A DNA stretch of 64,000 nucleotides from Synechococcus sp. CC9311 (lineage in GTDB: Bacteria > Cyanobacteriota > Cyanobacteriia > PCC-6307 > Cyanobiaceae). The notes beneath the pieces are model-generated. The model was not told the origin of the DNA. It saw nothing but the letters and a program-made list of their open reading frames with translations, and did not search any database. The stretch is taken from contig NC_008319.1 of NCBI RefSeq assembly GCF_000014585.1, positions 806,001-870,000 of the forward strand. The letters are read 5' to 3'. The position numbers were made by a program, and so were the translations under genes. Below, one piece after another: positions 34,827 through 44,102 of this stretch; position 1 is the stretch's first letter; each line of letters opens with the position of its first letter.

Positions 34827-36071
34827 ATGTCGCTTGCGATTTTCGCATTGATGTTTACTTGTTTTGTTGATGTGATGGGTCAAGGTCTTGCCTTCCCTAT
34901 TTTCGCGGCCTTGTTGATGCGGCCCAATGGTGGCTTTCTTCAAGCTGGCGTTTCACAATCGCAAGGCGCTCTTCTCTATGGAATAGCCATTGGCACATTC
35001 TTTTTGACTTGGTTTTTTGGATCGATTTATGTTTCAAGGCTGTCAGACAGCATTGGACGTAAGAAGGGGATTCTGATTTGTTTGATCGGTGCCATTGCCG
35101 GTTACGCCATTGCAGCGGTAGCGCTGGTTTCACATAATTACAGCCTTTTGGTGGTCTCTAGGGGGATTACTGGCTTCACTGCTGGAGCTCAGCCAATTGC
35201 TGCAGCAGCGATGATTGATCTTGCTAAAAGTGATCGAGAAAGTGCTCGAAATTTGGGGCTTGCAACGGTTGGAATGAGTTTTGGTCTTGTGGTGGGACCG
35301 ATTATTGGCGGACTCTTCTCAGATAAGGATCTGCTTGGTGGCCTGGCATCCTCACACTTGCCATTCCTTATTGGTGGTTTTTTGTGTTTTGTGGGGTTGA
35401 TGCTTATCTTCTTTGGATTTGAAGATGTCAAGACAGAGACCAGTCCAATGGATACCAATCCATTGGTGGTGTTCAAGTTGTTAACGGATGCCCTTAATCG
35501 AGAGTCGGTTCGACGTGTCTCATCGGCGTTCTTTCCCTATATGTTGTGCGTTTTAGGACTCTATGTTTTTGTGTCAGCCAACCTGTCCACACGGTTTGGC
35601 TACGGAGCTACGGGCTCCAGCGTTGGAATGTTTTTGATGGGTGTTGGCTTGATTGCCTCGAGCAGCATGCTTGTTGAGCCTTTGAATGCTCGATTTTCCA
35701 AACGGGCCATTATGGCGAGCTGCACCGTGTTGTTTTGTTGTTGTGTAACGGCATTCTTGCTGGTTCCTTCTGGACCTTTGGCCTTGGCAATCATGCTCCC
35801 TTCAGGAATATTGCATGGTATTGCTTATCCAACAATGTTGACAGGATTCTCTGAATCTGTCTCCAAAGAAGAGCAGGGCTGGGTCATGGGTTTTGCCACT
35901 TCACTCTTCACCCTTGCGGCCGCCATTGTTTCCTTTTTTGGTGGTCAATTAATTGCCTCTGTTGGCCCCCAGGCACCATTCCAATTTGCGATTGTATGTG
36001 GCGGGGTGGCAATCATTGCTTTGGCTGTGAATTGGAGAAATGCTCCTAATTTGAATAAAGTGATCTCATGA
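34827..36071 (+). CDS. MFS transporter
   Basis: The 414-residue product has about twelve hydrophobic helices. The MFS motif A region is SRLSDSIGRKKGILICLIGAIAG between helices 2 and 3, and helix 4 has SRGITGFTAGAQPIAAAAMIDL. MSFGLVVGPIIGGLFSD, in helix 5, resembles drug-efflux members. ATG 34827 follows a strong ribosome site (AAAGGGGGGAA). The substrate cannot be read. The gene is on its own between cysS and convergent polA. The flanking DNA is more AT-rich than the housekeeping genes. Confidence 0.9.
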   Translation: MSLAIFALMFTCFVDVMGQGLAFPIFAALLMRPNGGFLQAGVSQSQGALLYGIAIGTFFLTWFFGSIYVSRLSDSIGRKKGILICLIGAIAGYAIAAVALVSHNYSLLVVSRGITGFTAGAQPIAAAAMIDLAKSDRESARNLGLATVGMSFGLVVGPIIGGLFSDKDLLGGLASSHLPFLIGGFLCFVGLMLIFFGFEDVKTETSPMDTNPLVVFKLLTDALNRESVRRVSSAFFPYMLCVLGLYVFVSANLSTRFGYGATGSSVGMFLMGVGLIASSSMLVEPLNARFSKRAIMASCTVLFCCCVTAFLLVPSGPLALAIMLPSGILHGIAYPTMLTGFSESVSKEEQGWVMGFATSLFTLAAAIVSFFGGQLIASVGPQAPFQFAIVCGGVAIIALAVNWRNAPNLNKVIS

Positions 36072-36133
36072 TATTTGGCAATGATGGTTCACTTTTTAAA
36101 CATAGATAGAAGTCTTTGTAGGTTTTTGGCTCC

Positions 36134-39118
36134 TTATTTGCATTCCATCCAATTGGCTCCATTTCCTGTTTCAACCTCTAAGGGAACAGACAGATCGATG
36201 GCGTTTTTCATGGTTTGCACCACCAGTTCCTCAACAACGGCTAGCGCCTCGGGTTCCGTTTCGAGCACGAGCTCATCATGCACTTGTAAAAGAAGTCTGG
36301 CGGGCAAATTTTTGCTTTCAAGTTTTGCTTGAAGCTGCACCATTGCCAGCTTGATGATGTCCGCACTGGAGCCCTGGATCGGAGCATTGGCCGCGGCGCG
36401 AAGTTGCTGTGCTTCCATCCCGCCGCGACGCGCTACCTCCAAGTTGATCTCCAGTGGATCCATGCCGTTGAGGCGGCCGAGCCCATTGCGGTCGAAGTGG
36501 AAAGGGCGCCTGCGTCCCAAAATCGTTTCCACATAACCCTGGCTAAGAGCGAGACGTTCCTGAAGTTCTAGAAAAGCGAACACCTTGGGATAGCGCTGTT
36601 TGTATTTGCTCAAAAAGTCTTTGGCCTCGCTTTGGCTGACACCTGTTTCGCGAGCAAAGCGTTGCGCGCCCATGCCGTAAATCACGCCGAAATTGATGGT
36701 TTTGCCCAGTCGTCGTTCATCGGGCGACACCTCGTCTTTGTCGAGAAGCAAGCGCGCGGTGAGGGCATGCACGTCGTCTCCATCGCGGTAAGCCTGTTGC
36801 AAGACCTCTTCTCCAGAGAGGTGCGTGAGAATGCGTAGCTCGATTTGTGAATAGTCGGCACTGAGTAAAGTCCAGCCGTCTTGAGGCAGAAAGGCCTTGC
36901 GGATGCGCCTGGAATATTCCGTGCGTACAGGAATGTTTTGCAGGTTGGGGTTGCTGCTGCTGAGCCTGCCTGTTGCGGTCACCGCTTGGTTGAAATCGGT
37001 GTGGACCCGTCCGGTTTCCGCTTCCACCAGTTGGGGCAACGCATCCACATAGGTGCTCTTCAATTTGCTCAGCACCCGATGTTCAAGCACGAGGGGCACA
37101 ACTGGGTGATCGTGTTCCAGCTTCTCGAGCACGGTGGCATCGGTGCTGTAACCGGTTTTGGTGCGCCTTGATTTTTTGCGGTCCAGCCCGAGGGTGTTGA
37201 ACAGCAAGTCGCCGAGTTGTTTGGGGGATGCGAGGTTGAAATCAATCTCTGCAGCCTCTTTTGCGCTTGCTTCCAGCCGTTCCAGGTTGGTTCCGATTTC
37301 GCAGGAAAGCGCTTCGAGATAGGGCACATCAATGCGAATACCGGTGGCCTCCATCACTGCCAGCACGGGCTCCAGGGGCAATTCCACCTTGCTAAGCAAG
37401 TTTGGAAGCTGGGGCCCTAATGCCTCAAGTTGTTGGTTGAGGTCGATGGCGAGCTTGCGGGTGAGATGTACATCCATGCCGCAGTACTGAGCGGCTGATT
37501 CCAGGGGTACCTCGGAGAAATTGCTGGCCTTTCCCTCTTTGGCTTTTCCCACCAGATCACTGAAAAGCGTGGGACTGATGCCGTAATCCCTTTGGGCCAT
37601 TGCATCCAGGCCATGTTTTGCTGCCGCATCCCTGAGGTAATCAGCCAGCAGGGTGTCCATGACAACACCGGCAAGGGGTAAGCCATGGCGCAACAGAATC
37701 AAGCGGTCGTATTTGGCGTTCTGAAGAGCTTTGGGGTGCTCACCACTCGCCAGCCAAGGAGCAAGGGCTTGGAGCACCGTTTCCAGTGGCAATTGATCCG
37801 GGATGGGATCGCCTTGATGACTCACCGGGATGTAGGCCAGATCGTCAGATCCAGGCCCCCAACACATGCCAATGCCGACCAGCTGAGCGCGGAATGGATT
37901 GAGATCGGTGGTTTCCGTGTCAAGGGCAACGGGGGCCAGGGGATCACGGCAGTTCATTAACTGCGTAAGCAGTGCCTTGAGTTGATCCAGGGTTTGAACG
38001 ATTCCTGGTCGCAAGACCGGTTGGGTTTGGCTGGAAGACGCCTCGGATATCGCCTCGGGCCCTGATGGTTGAGCTGATGTTGCGGCTTCATCCTTGACGG
38101 TGCGTTGCTCCTCCTCTGCTTTGGCCAGGAGGTGGGCGTTAGCCGCTAATCCTCCGCTGGAAAAGGTGGCCACGAAGTTGGGGACCTGACGGATCAGGCT
38201 GTTCAGCTCGAGCTCCTTAAGACGCTGACTCAGTCCATCGCCGTCAACGCTTCCCAGGTCGAGTTTGGGCTCCTTTGGCAGCGGAATGTCCACCAGGATT
38301 TCAGCCAGGTGCCGCGACAGGTAGGCATTGTCTTTGTCGTTGGCAAGTTTGGCTTTCAGCGCCCCTTTGATCGCTCCACGACTCGCTTTGGGCCCCTCCT
38401 CTTCCACTTCAGCTAGGGCCCGATACACCCCGTCGAGATCGTCGTTGTCCTTCAGAAGGCTGATCGCTGTTTTCGGGCCCACCCCCTTCACTCCAGGAAT
38501 GTTGTCGGAGCTGTCTCCGGTGAGAGCCTTGAGATCAACCACCTTGGTGGGAGCGACGCCGAGCTTGGCTTGCACGCCGGCTTCATCGATCAAGGTGGGG
38601 CCACTGCTTTTGGCGTAAGGCCCACCGCCCATATAAAGGACAGCGATGTTGCGACTGTCATCGACCAGTTGGAAGAGGTCGCGATCGCCGCTCAAAATGC
38701 GCACGCTCCATCCATCAGCCGCTGCGCGGTTAGCCAAGGTGCCGAGAACATCATCGGCTTCAAAGCCAGGCGCCAGGCAGAGGGGCAGTTTTAGCTGCGT
38801 CGTCAGAATCGCTTGGAGCTGCTCAAGGTCTTGGAAGAAGTGAGCGGGTGCGACGTCGCGATGGGCTTTGTAGTTGGGGTCGGCCTTGTGGCGGAAGGTT
38901 GGTTCAGCTGTATCGAAGGCGATCGTCACACTGTTGGGTTTCAGCCCTTTGCAGTTATCGAGCAGGGCCTTGAGGAATCCATAGGTGACGCTCGTAGGAA
39001 TTCCCTCTTTTGTGGCCAGTCCTCCCTCCCCACCTTTGCTGAAGGCATAAAAACTACGGAATGCCAGTGAGTGTCCATCCACCAGCAGGAGCAGGGGTTG
39101 ATCGGAGGTGGAGCTCAT
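36134..39118 (-). CDS. polA: DNA polymerase I
   Basis: The product has 994 residues. The 5'-3' exonuclease domain starts at LLLVDGHSLAFRSFYAFS. A 3'-5' exonuclease-type domain follows around residues 370-560, with ALDTETTDLNPFRAQLVGIG. The polymerase domain from about residue 600 includes motif A SADYSQIELRILTHLSGEE, motif B RRLGKTINFGVIYGMGAQR and motif C QVHDELVLETEP. It fills gaps and removes primers in the cytoplasm. The 3'-5' DxE site is present as DTET, so proofreading may be active. The HlyD-type gene lies 24 bases upstream on the same strand. Confidence 0.97.
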   Translation of the reverse strand: MSSTSDQPLLLLVDGHSLAFRSFYAFSKGGEGGLATKEGIPTSVTYGFLKALLDNCKGLKPNSVTIAFDTAEPTFRHKADPNYKAHRDVAPAHFFQDLEQLQAILTTQLKLPLCLAPGFEADDVLGTLANRAAADGWSVRILSGDRDLFQLVDDSRNIAVLYMGGGPYAKSSGPTLIDEAGVQAKLGVAPTKVVDLKALTGDSSDNIPGVKGVGPKTAISLLKDNDDLDGVYRALAEVEEEGPKASRGAIKGALKAKLANDKDNAYLSRHLAEILVDIPLPKEPKLDLGSVDGDGLSQRLKELELNSLIRQVPNFVATFSSGGLAANAHLLAKAEEEQRTVKDEAATSAQPSGPEAISEASSSQTQPVLRPGIVQTLDQLKALLTQLMNCRDPLAPVALDTETTDLNPFRAQLVGIGMCWGPGSDDLAYIPVSHQGDPIPDQLPLETVLQALAPWLASGEHPKALQNAKYDRLILLRHGLPLAGVVMDTLLADYLRDAAAKHGLDAMAQRDYGISPTLFSDLVGKAKEGKASNFSEVPLESAAQYCGMDVHLTRKLAIDLNQQLEALGPQLPNLLSKVELPLEPVLAVMEATGIRIDVPYLEALSCEIGTNLERLEASAKEAAEIDFNLASPKQLGDLLFNTLGLDRKKSRRTKTGYSTDATVLEKLEHDHPVVPLVLEHRVLSKLKSTYVDALPQLVEAETGRVHTDFNQAVTATGRLSSSNPNLQNIPVRTEYSRRIRKAFLPQDGWTLLSADYSQIELRILTHLSGEEVLQQAYRDGDDVHALTARLLLDKDEVSPDERRLGKTINFGVIYGMGAQRFARETGVSQSEAKDFLSKYKQRYPKVFAFLELQERLALSQGYVETILGRRRPFHFDRNGLGRLNGMDPLEINLEVARRGGMEAQQLRAAANAPIQGSSADIIKLAMVQLQAKLESKNLPARLLLQVHDELVLETEPEALAVVEELVVQTMKNAIDLSVPLEVETGNGANWMECK

Positions 39119-39142
39119 GGGTTTCGGCAGGGGTGGGCTGGA

Positions 39143-40318
39143 TTAGTCGCGCTGTTTGGCCCAGGGTGGCAAGTCGATGAACACCCGGGTTCCCGGTTTC
39201 ACTCCCGAGAGAATCGCACTCTGGCTGCCGCCGCTGGAGCCCAGTTCGATGGCCTGGAATGTGGGTTGGTCGTTTTTACCCACCAGCAAAACCCCTGGTT
39301 TGCCGTCTTCCGTCACGATTGCCACGGTTGGTACCAAAGTGCTCGCTGCGGTGCGACCGGTTTGAAAGTTCACGTCTGCGGTCATGCCGATGCGCAGGAT
39401 GGGAGGCGGATTCAGAAGGGTGAGTTCCACCTCAAAGGAAATCACGTTGTTGGTTTTCTCAGCGCGCGGTGCGATATCGCGAACTTCAGCGGAAAAGCTT
39501 CGATCAGGGAAGGCATCAACGCGGACGTTTGCGACCTGACCGATTTGGATACGACCAATATCACTTTCTGGCACTTTTGCTGTGACTTCGAGGCCCTGGG
39601 AGAGCTCCACGATCGAAGAGCTGGTGGCGCCTGCTGAGGAGGATGCTGAGGTGGTGGGCGTTACGAAAGAGCCTGGTTCGGCGTAGCGCTCTGTGATCAA
39701 ACCACTGAACGGCGCCCTGATTAAAAGTTCATCACCCTCAACATCACGTTGTTGGATTCTTTCCTGGGTCGCTTCAAAGGTGGCTTTGCTGCTGAGGTAA
39801 CGGGCTCGGTAATCATCCCGATCTGCTGCGCTGATCACACCACTTGCAAATAACGACTGACGTCGTTTGTAGTCAGAGGCTTTGGCTTCGTAGTCGGCTT
39901 TGGCTTGTCGTGACAGAGCCTTGAGTTCGTCCAGACGGTCCTGAATGTCACCTCGGTCCATGCGGGCGAGTAACTGTCCTTTCTCAACTCGAACTCCCTC
40001 GTCAACGAGCAAAGCTTCGAGTAGCCCCCCCTTTTTGGGACTCACGTTGACGCGGCGAATCGCTTCTAATTCGCCGCTAGCGGTGATGACACCAGGAAGG
40101 GAGCCAAGGGTGGCTTCAACGGTGTAGTCGGATAAGTCGCGCCCCCCGCTGCGACTGCTGTTCAGCATCCAAAACAGACTTCCGCCGCCCACAAGAGCTG
40201 CCGCCACACCAGCAATAACTAAGCGTTTGCGTCGTCGTCGATCTCCGCTGAGGCGAGTGAGAGAAGTCAAGTCATGGTTCTTGGCGAGTGATGGGGTTTG
40301 CCGTTGTTGGCTGACCAT
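39143..40318 (-). CDS. HlyD/MacA-type membrane-fusion adaptor
   Basis: The 391-residue product has one N-terminal membrane helix (RRKRLVIAGVAAALVGGGSLFWML). The barrel-sandwich half-motif VSPKKGGLLEALLVDEGVRVEKGQLLARMD is followed by a helical hairpin (DELKALSRQAKADYEAKAS) and its second half PFSGLITERYAEPGSFV. The beta-barrel has IGMTADVNFQTGRT. Such adaptors link an inner-membrane pump to outer-membrane efflux. No pump or ABC subunits are adjacent, so its partners must be elsewhere. It lies 24 bases before polA. Confidence 0.9.
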   Translation of the reverse strand: MVSQQRQTPSLAKNHDLTSLTRLSGDRRRRKRLVIAGVAAALVGGGSLFWMLNSSRSGGRDLSDYTVEATLGSLPGVITASGELEAIRRVNVSPKKGGLLEALLVDEGVRVEKGQLLARMDRGDIQDRLDELKALSRQAKADYEAKASDYKRRQSLFASGVISAADRDDYRARYLSSKATFEATQERIQQRDVEGDELLIRAPFSGLITERYAEPGSFVTPTTSASSSAGATSSSIVELSQGLEVTAKVPESDIGRIQIGQVANVRVDAFPDRSFSAEVRDIAPRAEKTNNVISFEVELTLLNPPPILRIGMTADVNFQTGRTAASTLVPTVAIVTEDGKPGVLLVGKNDQPTFQAIELGSSGGSQSAILSGVKPGTRVFIDLPPWAKQRD

Positions 40319-40486
40319 GACAGCGCCTGTATCAGAACTTCACACATAGTCTCGCCTGTGCGTGGGCGAATCGAGATGTCAGCTTGGAATTTGCACGTAT
40401 TAGCAACGTATTCGTGCAATAAACGTGCCTTTGGTGCGGTTTGTCGTTGTAGAGGCTGCTGAGGGTCGGTGGATAGATTTGCCCAC
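40319..40486. promoter_or_regulatory. Divergent promoter region of HlyD gene and ychF
   Basis: This 168-bp spacer lies between two divergent start codons and must carry both promoters. No operator is recognised by eye. Confidence 0.4.
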
Positions 40487-41578
40487 ATGCTTAAAGCTGG
40501 AATCGTCGGATTGCCCAACGTCGGCAAATCCACCTTGTTCAATGCCCTAGTGGCCAATGCGCAGGCTCAGGCTGCGAACTTTCCGTTCTGCACCATTGAG
40601 CCGAATGTGGGAACGGTGGCGGTTCCCGATGACCGTCTCCAGAAGCTCTCCGACCTCAGCAAGAGCAAAGAGCTGATCCCTACACGGATGGAGTTCGTAG
40701 ATATCGCCGGTTTGGTGAAGGGTGCCAGTCAAGGTGAAGGCTTGGGCAATAAGTTCCTCTCCAATATCCGTGAGGTCGATGCGATTGTTCACGTGGTCCG
40801 TTGCTTTGAAGACGATGACGTCATTCACGTTTCTGGATCGGTGGGACCTGCTCGCGATGCAGAGGTGATCAATCTTGAGCTTGGCTTGGCCGATCTCTCT
40901 CAGATTGAAAAGCGACGTGAGCGGCTGAAAAAGCAAATGCGCACGAGCAAAGAAGCGCAAGTGGAAGATGAGGCTCTAGAGCGCATTCAACAGGTGCTCG
41001 AAGCCGGAGGCGCTGCCCGCAGCATTGAGCTGACGGAGGAAGAGGCATTGATGATCAAACCGCTTGGATTGCTTACCGCTAAGCCGATTATTTACGCCAC
41101 CAATGTGAGCGAAGACGATTTGGCTGCGGGTAATGCCTATTGCGAAGAGGTTGTGGCTCTTGCAGAGAAAGAAGGTGCTGAGTCCGTCCGCATTTCTGCT
41201 CAGGTAGAAGCGGAGTTGGTTGAGTTGGGTGATGAAGAATGTGCTGATTACTTGGAAGGTCTCGGCGTGAGTGAAGGAGGCTTGCGCAGTCTTATTCGTG
41301 CCACCTATCGCTTATTAGGCTTACGCACTTACTTCACAACAGGTGAAAAAGAAACACGTGCTTGGACATTCCGTGCAGGCATGACTGCGCCGCAAACGGC
41401 AGGAGTGATTCACACTGATTTTGAGCGTGGATTCATTCGTGCACAGACTATCGGTTGGGAGAAGTTGCTGGAGGCTGGCTCTCTCTCAGAGGCTCGAAAT
41501 AAGGGATGGTTGCGTAGTGAAGGGAAGGACTATCTCGTAGCTGAAGGAGATGTGATGGAATTTTTGTTTAATGTGTAA
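40487..41578 (+). CDS. ychF: Redox-regulated ATPase YchF (OLA1 family)
   Basis: The product has 363 residues from ATG 40487 (MLKAGIVGLPNVGKSTLFNAL). The P-loop is GLPNVGKST, and FVDIAGLVKGASQGEGLGNKFL is G3 followed by a family-specific loop. IYATNVSEDD is in place of the NKxD motif (NxxE in YchF), which is why this family prefers ATP. The C-terminal TGS domain has EKETRAWTFRAGMTAPQTAGVIHTDFERGFIRAQ. It binds ribosomes and is involved in stress response. The start is chosen to match the conserved YchF opening. Confidence 0.96.
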   Translation: MLKAGIVGLPNVGKSTLFNALVANAQAQAANFPFCTIEPNVGTVAVPDDRLQKLSDLSKSKELIPTRMEFVDIAGLVKGASQGEGLGNKFLSNIREVDAIVHVVRCFEDDDVIHVSGSVGPARDAEVINLELGLADLSQIEKRRERLKKQMRTSKEAQVEDEALERIQQVLEAGGAARSIELTEEEALMIKPLGLLTAKPIIYATNVSEDDLAAGNAYCEEVVALAEKEGAESVRISAQVEAELVELGDEECADYLEGLGVSEGGLRSLIRATYRLLGLRTYFTTGEKETRAWTFRAGMTAPQTAGVIHTDFERGFIRAQTIGWEKLLEAGSLSEARNKGWLRSEGKDYLVAEGDVMEFLFNV

Positions 41579-41884
41579 TTTGTGATTTAAAAGATATTTC
41601 CTGAACAATAGAAGCATTATTCATTTTTGCGATTTTTTGGGTATAGAAGCTGGAAATTAAGGTTTTTTGTGGGCTTTGTTTGAGAAATTCCTCAATGGCC
41701 AGTTTGATTCCGTTAAGTGTTTATTGGATGAGATATTCTCAACGCAAATTTCTGCCAGGTGCATGAATTTGATTGGCGAGAGGCCTTGTGATAAATCTCA
41801 CAGTTCATGTTGATTGAAGCCGGAACATCTGATTGCCAAGTAGGCGATGGTGTTGTCAGAAAAGGATCTTCACCTTCTTGACCA
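41579..41884. other. AT-rich spacer without a gene
   Basis: About 306 bases after ychF hold no open frame longer than a few tens of codons and no RNA gene that I can see. The GC content falls sharply here, which marks the start of a second accessory stretch. Confidence 0.5.
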
Positions 41885-42178
41885 ATGCCTAAGGAATATG
41901 AAAACTCTTCAAAAGGCAGTATTGCTTGTGCGCTTTCTTGGAATCCTTTGGATCATGGATGGTTTGGCGTTAAATCCTCTCAGGTTCTTGGTTTACTAAG
42001 AAGTGTTGGAGCTTCTTTAGTCATAGTTTCTTATGTTTTCCTAGCTCAAGGGCATACCGAAATTGGTGTATGCATCAATCTTGGCTGTCAGTTATTTCTC
42101 ATTCCGTTCAATCTTTATTATCGACTTTGGGACATGGTAGGTGTTAGTGTTTTTTTTTACAACGATCAACCTGCATGA
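41885..42178 (+). CDS. Small membrane hypothetical protein
   Basis: The product has 97 residues from ATG 41885. Two hydrophobic helices are visible (LLRSVGASLVIVSYVFLAQG and CINLGCQLFLIPFNLYYRL). The region before them is polar (YENSSKGSIACALSWNPLDHGWFGVKS). The composition and clean reading frame support a real gene. I recall similar small membrane proteins in marine Synechococcus but cannot name a family. Confidence 0.65.
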   Translation: MPKEYENSSKGSIACALSWNPLDHGWFGVKSSQVLGLLRSVGASLVIVSYVFLAQGHTEIGVCINLGCQLFLIPFNLYYRLWDMVGVSVFFYNDQPA

Positions 42179-42641
42179 GATCAGTCGTTTGATTATGGCT
42201 TATCTGTAAGGCTGCTGAGCTTTCTGCAGAATAAATTCTTTCAATCATCTCTAGCGGAGACTCTCTAATGCGAACCAATCTATTGATAACAACTCCACAA
42301 CTTGCACCGTAGGTGAAACTGGCTGCTTGACGATAATGAGGGGCGAGTAACTTGCTTCTGGTTAATACTAGTGAGCTATGTTTCGAGGTAACATGTAATC
42401 TTCTTGGTGCCTCAAAGCTGATTCTTGCTTGAGTGGCACTTGTTGATGGCGGCATTGATTCAATTAGCGGGCATTAGCTATCTGGAAGGCAATGAATAGT
42501 GGCGTATTCGTCTACTCCAATGTGCCTAGCTAGCATCCTTGTTTTAGTGATCTCGTTGCTTTCGCTACTAATCAACAGCAAATCAAAGCCTCTTCTTGTG
42601 TTGGGGCAAGTGGATATTGGGTTGGATTGACACAGGATTGA
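42179..42641. other. AT-rich stretch without a convincing gene
   Basis: One minus-strand frame (42144-42455, 103 codons) exists but overlaps the preceding gene's end and shows no domain or membrane pattern. I see no ribosome site or RNA gene, and leave the region unassigned. Confidence 0.4.
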
Positions 42642-42938
42642 TTATTTCTCTCTATCTGATAACCCCAAAATGACAATTGCCTCCTCTTGCCAGTTTGAAC
42701 TTAATTCGTTCTGAATTAATTCGGCATTCGGGCTTGGCAGGCTAAAGATGATTTCATTCCCGTTGATTTGGTAGCCATCTAGAGTGTCTTGCTCGTTATC
42801 AACTTGTGAGTATCCAGCCATCTTGACTTCATCCTCAAGCGAAAGATCTATTGATAGTGAAAATATATGATTGCGATCCCAAGCGTCCTCAGCGCTAGAA
42901 GCATGAGATTCAATCCAATTAACATAATCCTCAATCAT
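42642..42938 (-). CDS. Small acidic hypothetical protein
   Basis: The product has 98 residues. It is acidic and soluble (IEDYVNWIESHASSAEDAWDRNHIFSL), has a strand-rich middle (GYQINGNEIIFSLPSP) and ends VILGLSDREK. No signal peptide is present. It is AT-rich and isolated in an accessory stretch. No family is recognised. Confidence 0.6.
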   Translation of the reverse strand: MIEDYVNWIESHASSAEDAWDRNHIFSLSIDLSLEDEVKMAGYSQVDNEQDTLDGYQINGNEIIFSLPSPNAELIQNELSSNWQEEAIVILGLSDREK

Positions 42939-43033
42939 TTTTTTGTGACTAATTCTTTGAATCTGATTTGCGTCGCGAAGAAAACATATTCCTTTGATAC
43001 ATTTTGTAAGCTCAAAAGAATCAAAGCTGAGTG

Positions 43034-43121
43034 ATGGCTAGTTCATGGCCATGCCAACAAGTCCTGTTGCAAGAGGACTACTGCTTAGAACGTTCCCCGC
43101 TTCAACCCGCTCTAAGCGGGG
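43034..43121. other. Tandem cluster of three hairpins
   Basis: Three inverted repeats follow each other within 88 bases. They are ATGGC/GCCAT (43034-43052), AGTCCT/AGGACT (43060-43079) and CCCCGCTT/AAGCGGGG (43095-43121). The third competes with GCTTAGA/TCTAAGC (43083-43117). There is no T run after them, so they are not simple terminators. A structured RNA or the end of a decayed IS200/IS605-like element are both possible. Confidence 0.55.
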
Positions 43122-43196
43122 TTCGTGCAAATTCCTATCGGAGTAAATCCTCTCACTTAAGAAAATATTTTGCAGCCCATTTAGGCGAATTCGGTA

Positions 43197-43340
43197 TCAG
43201 CAGCATCCGCAATCTTTCGGTTCATTGTCAGCAGAATTACTTGCTTTCTCGTCTCGCTTGTCTTGAAGCTTCTTTTTGGCAATGCCTTCAGGCGTGTACT
43301 CGCCGAAGCCACCCTTATTGCTCTTGTTGGTTTTTTTCAT
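43197..43340 (-). CDS. Small basic protein ending in CGCC
   Basis: An ATG at 43340 opens 47 codons. The start is Lys/Asn-rich (MKKTNKSNKGGFGEYTPEGI). The middle is a charged helix (AKKKLQDKRDEKASNS), and the C-terminus is DCGCC. The Cys triplet at the end could bind metal or form disulfides. Overlapping plus-strand frames look like shadows. Coding seems likely from composition, but there is no homologue I can name. It lies downstream of the hairpin cluster as read on the plus strand. Confidence 0.55.
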   Translation of the reverse strand: MKKTNKSNKGGFGEYTPEGIAKKKLQDKRDEKASNSADNEPKDCGCC

Positions 43341-43738
43341 TTGATTGTGTAGGTTTGCTTTTGCCTATTGTAGACAAGAAGGCGAGACCCGTCTGCTTTT
43401 AGGCTACAACTGCATGTTTAGTGTCGATAGCAGAAAAGAATTTCATTGGTTTAAGTTATACGGGGCGCCCATCCTCCTGATCCATTCACTATTGCCGTAT
43501 CACCCTTATCTCTACATCACCAGATCAGGTCGCAATCTTTGCTTCTATTCAACAGGCAATAAAAACCAACTTGTGGCAGGGGGATGAGGGTATTTCGTTT
43601 CGTCGCGAGATCGATTTGATATCCCTCTGTCACATTATTTTTGACACCGGCTTGTTGTTTTTTTGATTGAAAAATCGACTTTTGTGAAATAAATTAGCAG
43701 ATAATTTTTACGACCAGGGCGTTTATGCTGTTTGCTTC
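43341..43738. other. Gene-poor AT-rich stretch
   Basis: Between the CGCC protein and the secreted hypothetical gene, one plus-strand frame of about 80 codons (43345-43587) opens with no known features. It needs no ribosome site I can see, and I do not call it. No RNA gene is recognised. Confidence 0.35.
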
Positions 43739-44098
43739 TCAAAGGGCTTCAATTGCCTCCATCGCTGGAATGAATTGTGTGCTGTTTTGATTGAAGTCTG
43801 TGCACTCTTTGTTCATGGCTTCGCTCACCAGTTTGATGGTTTGAGTGGCTTGTGAAGACTTTAACCAGCCCTTTTGGGACTCCCAGTTATTTGTTTTGAT
43901 TGCTGTTGCCACGATTAAATCAGCACGCTTTTGGCTGTAGTTAGCATGAATCATCTTGCAGGCTGCGTAAGCAGATTGACCCACGAGTCCTCGACGCATG
44001 TCTTGCACGGACGTTTGGGCTTGTGCCCTATTCCAAAGGATCGATTGACTCAGCATCAAACCAAGGCTGATCCACAGCAAAGTTGTGCGGGGCATCAT
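43739..44098 (-). CDS. Secreted hypothetical protein
   Basis: The product has 119 residues. The N-terminus is a signal peptide (MMPRTTLLWISLGLMLSQSILWNRAQAQ). The mature part is helical (VGQSAYAACKMIHANYSQKRADLIVATAIK, then WLKSSQATQTIKLVSEAMNKECTDF) and has two Cys, one in each half, that may pair. It ends near the Coq4 gene start on the same strand, with four bases between. Function unknown. Confidence 0.72.
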   Translation of the reverse strand: MMPRTTLLWISLGLMLSQSILWNRAQAQTSVQDMRRGLVGQSAYAACKMIHANYSQKRADLIVATAIKTNNWESQKGWLKSSQATQTIKLVSEAMNKECTDFNQNSTQFIPAMEAIEAL

Positions 44099-44102
44099 GG
44101 GC

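Noticed and set aside
42144-42455. Minus-strand 103-codon frame after ychF region
   Set aside because: It overlaps the end of the membrane gene at 41885 and shows no domain, signal or ribosome site.
43031-43402. Plus-strand 123-codon frame at the hairpin cluster
   Set aside because: It is Cys/Ser-rich without features and overlaps the better-supported minus-strand CGCC ORF and the hairpins.
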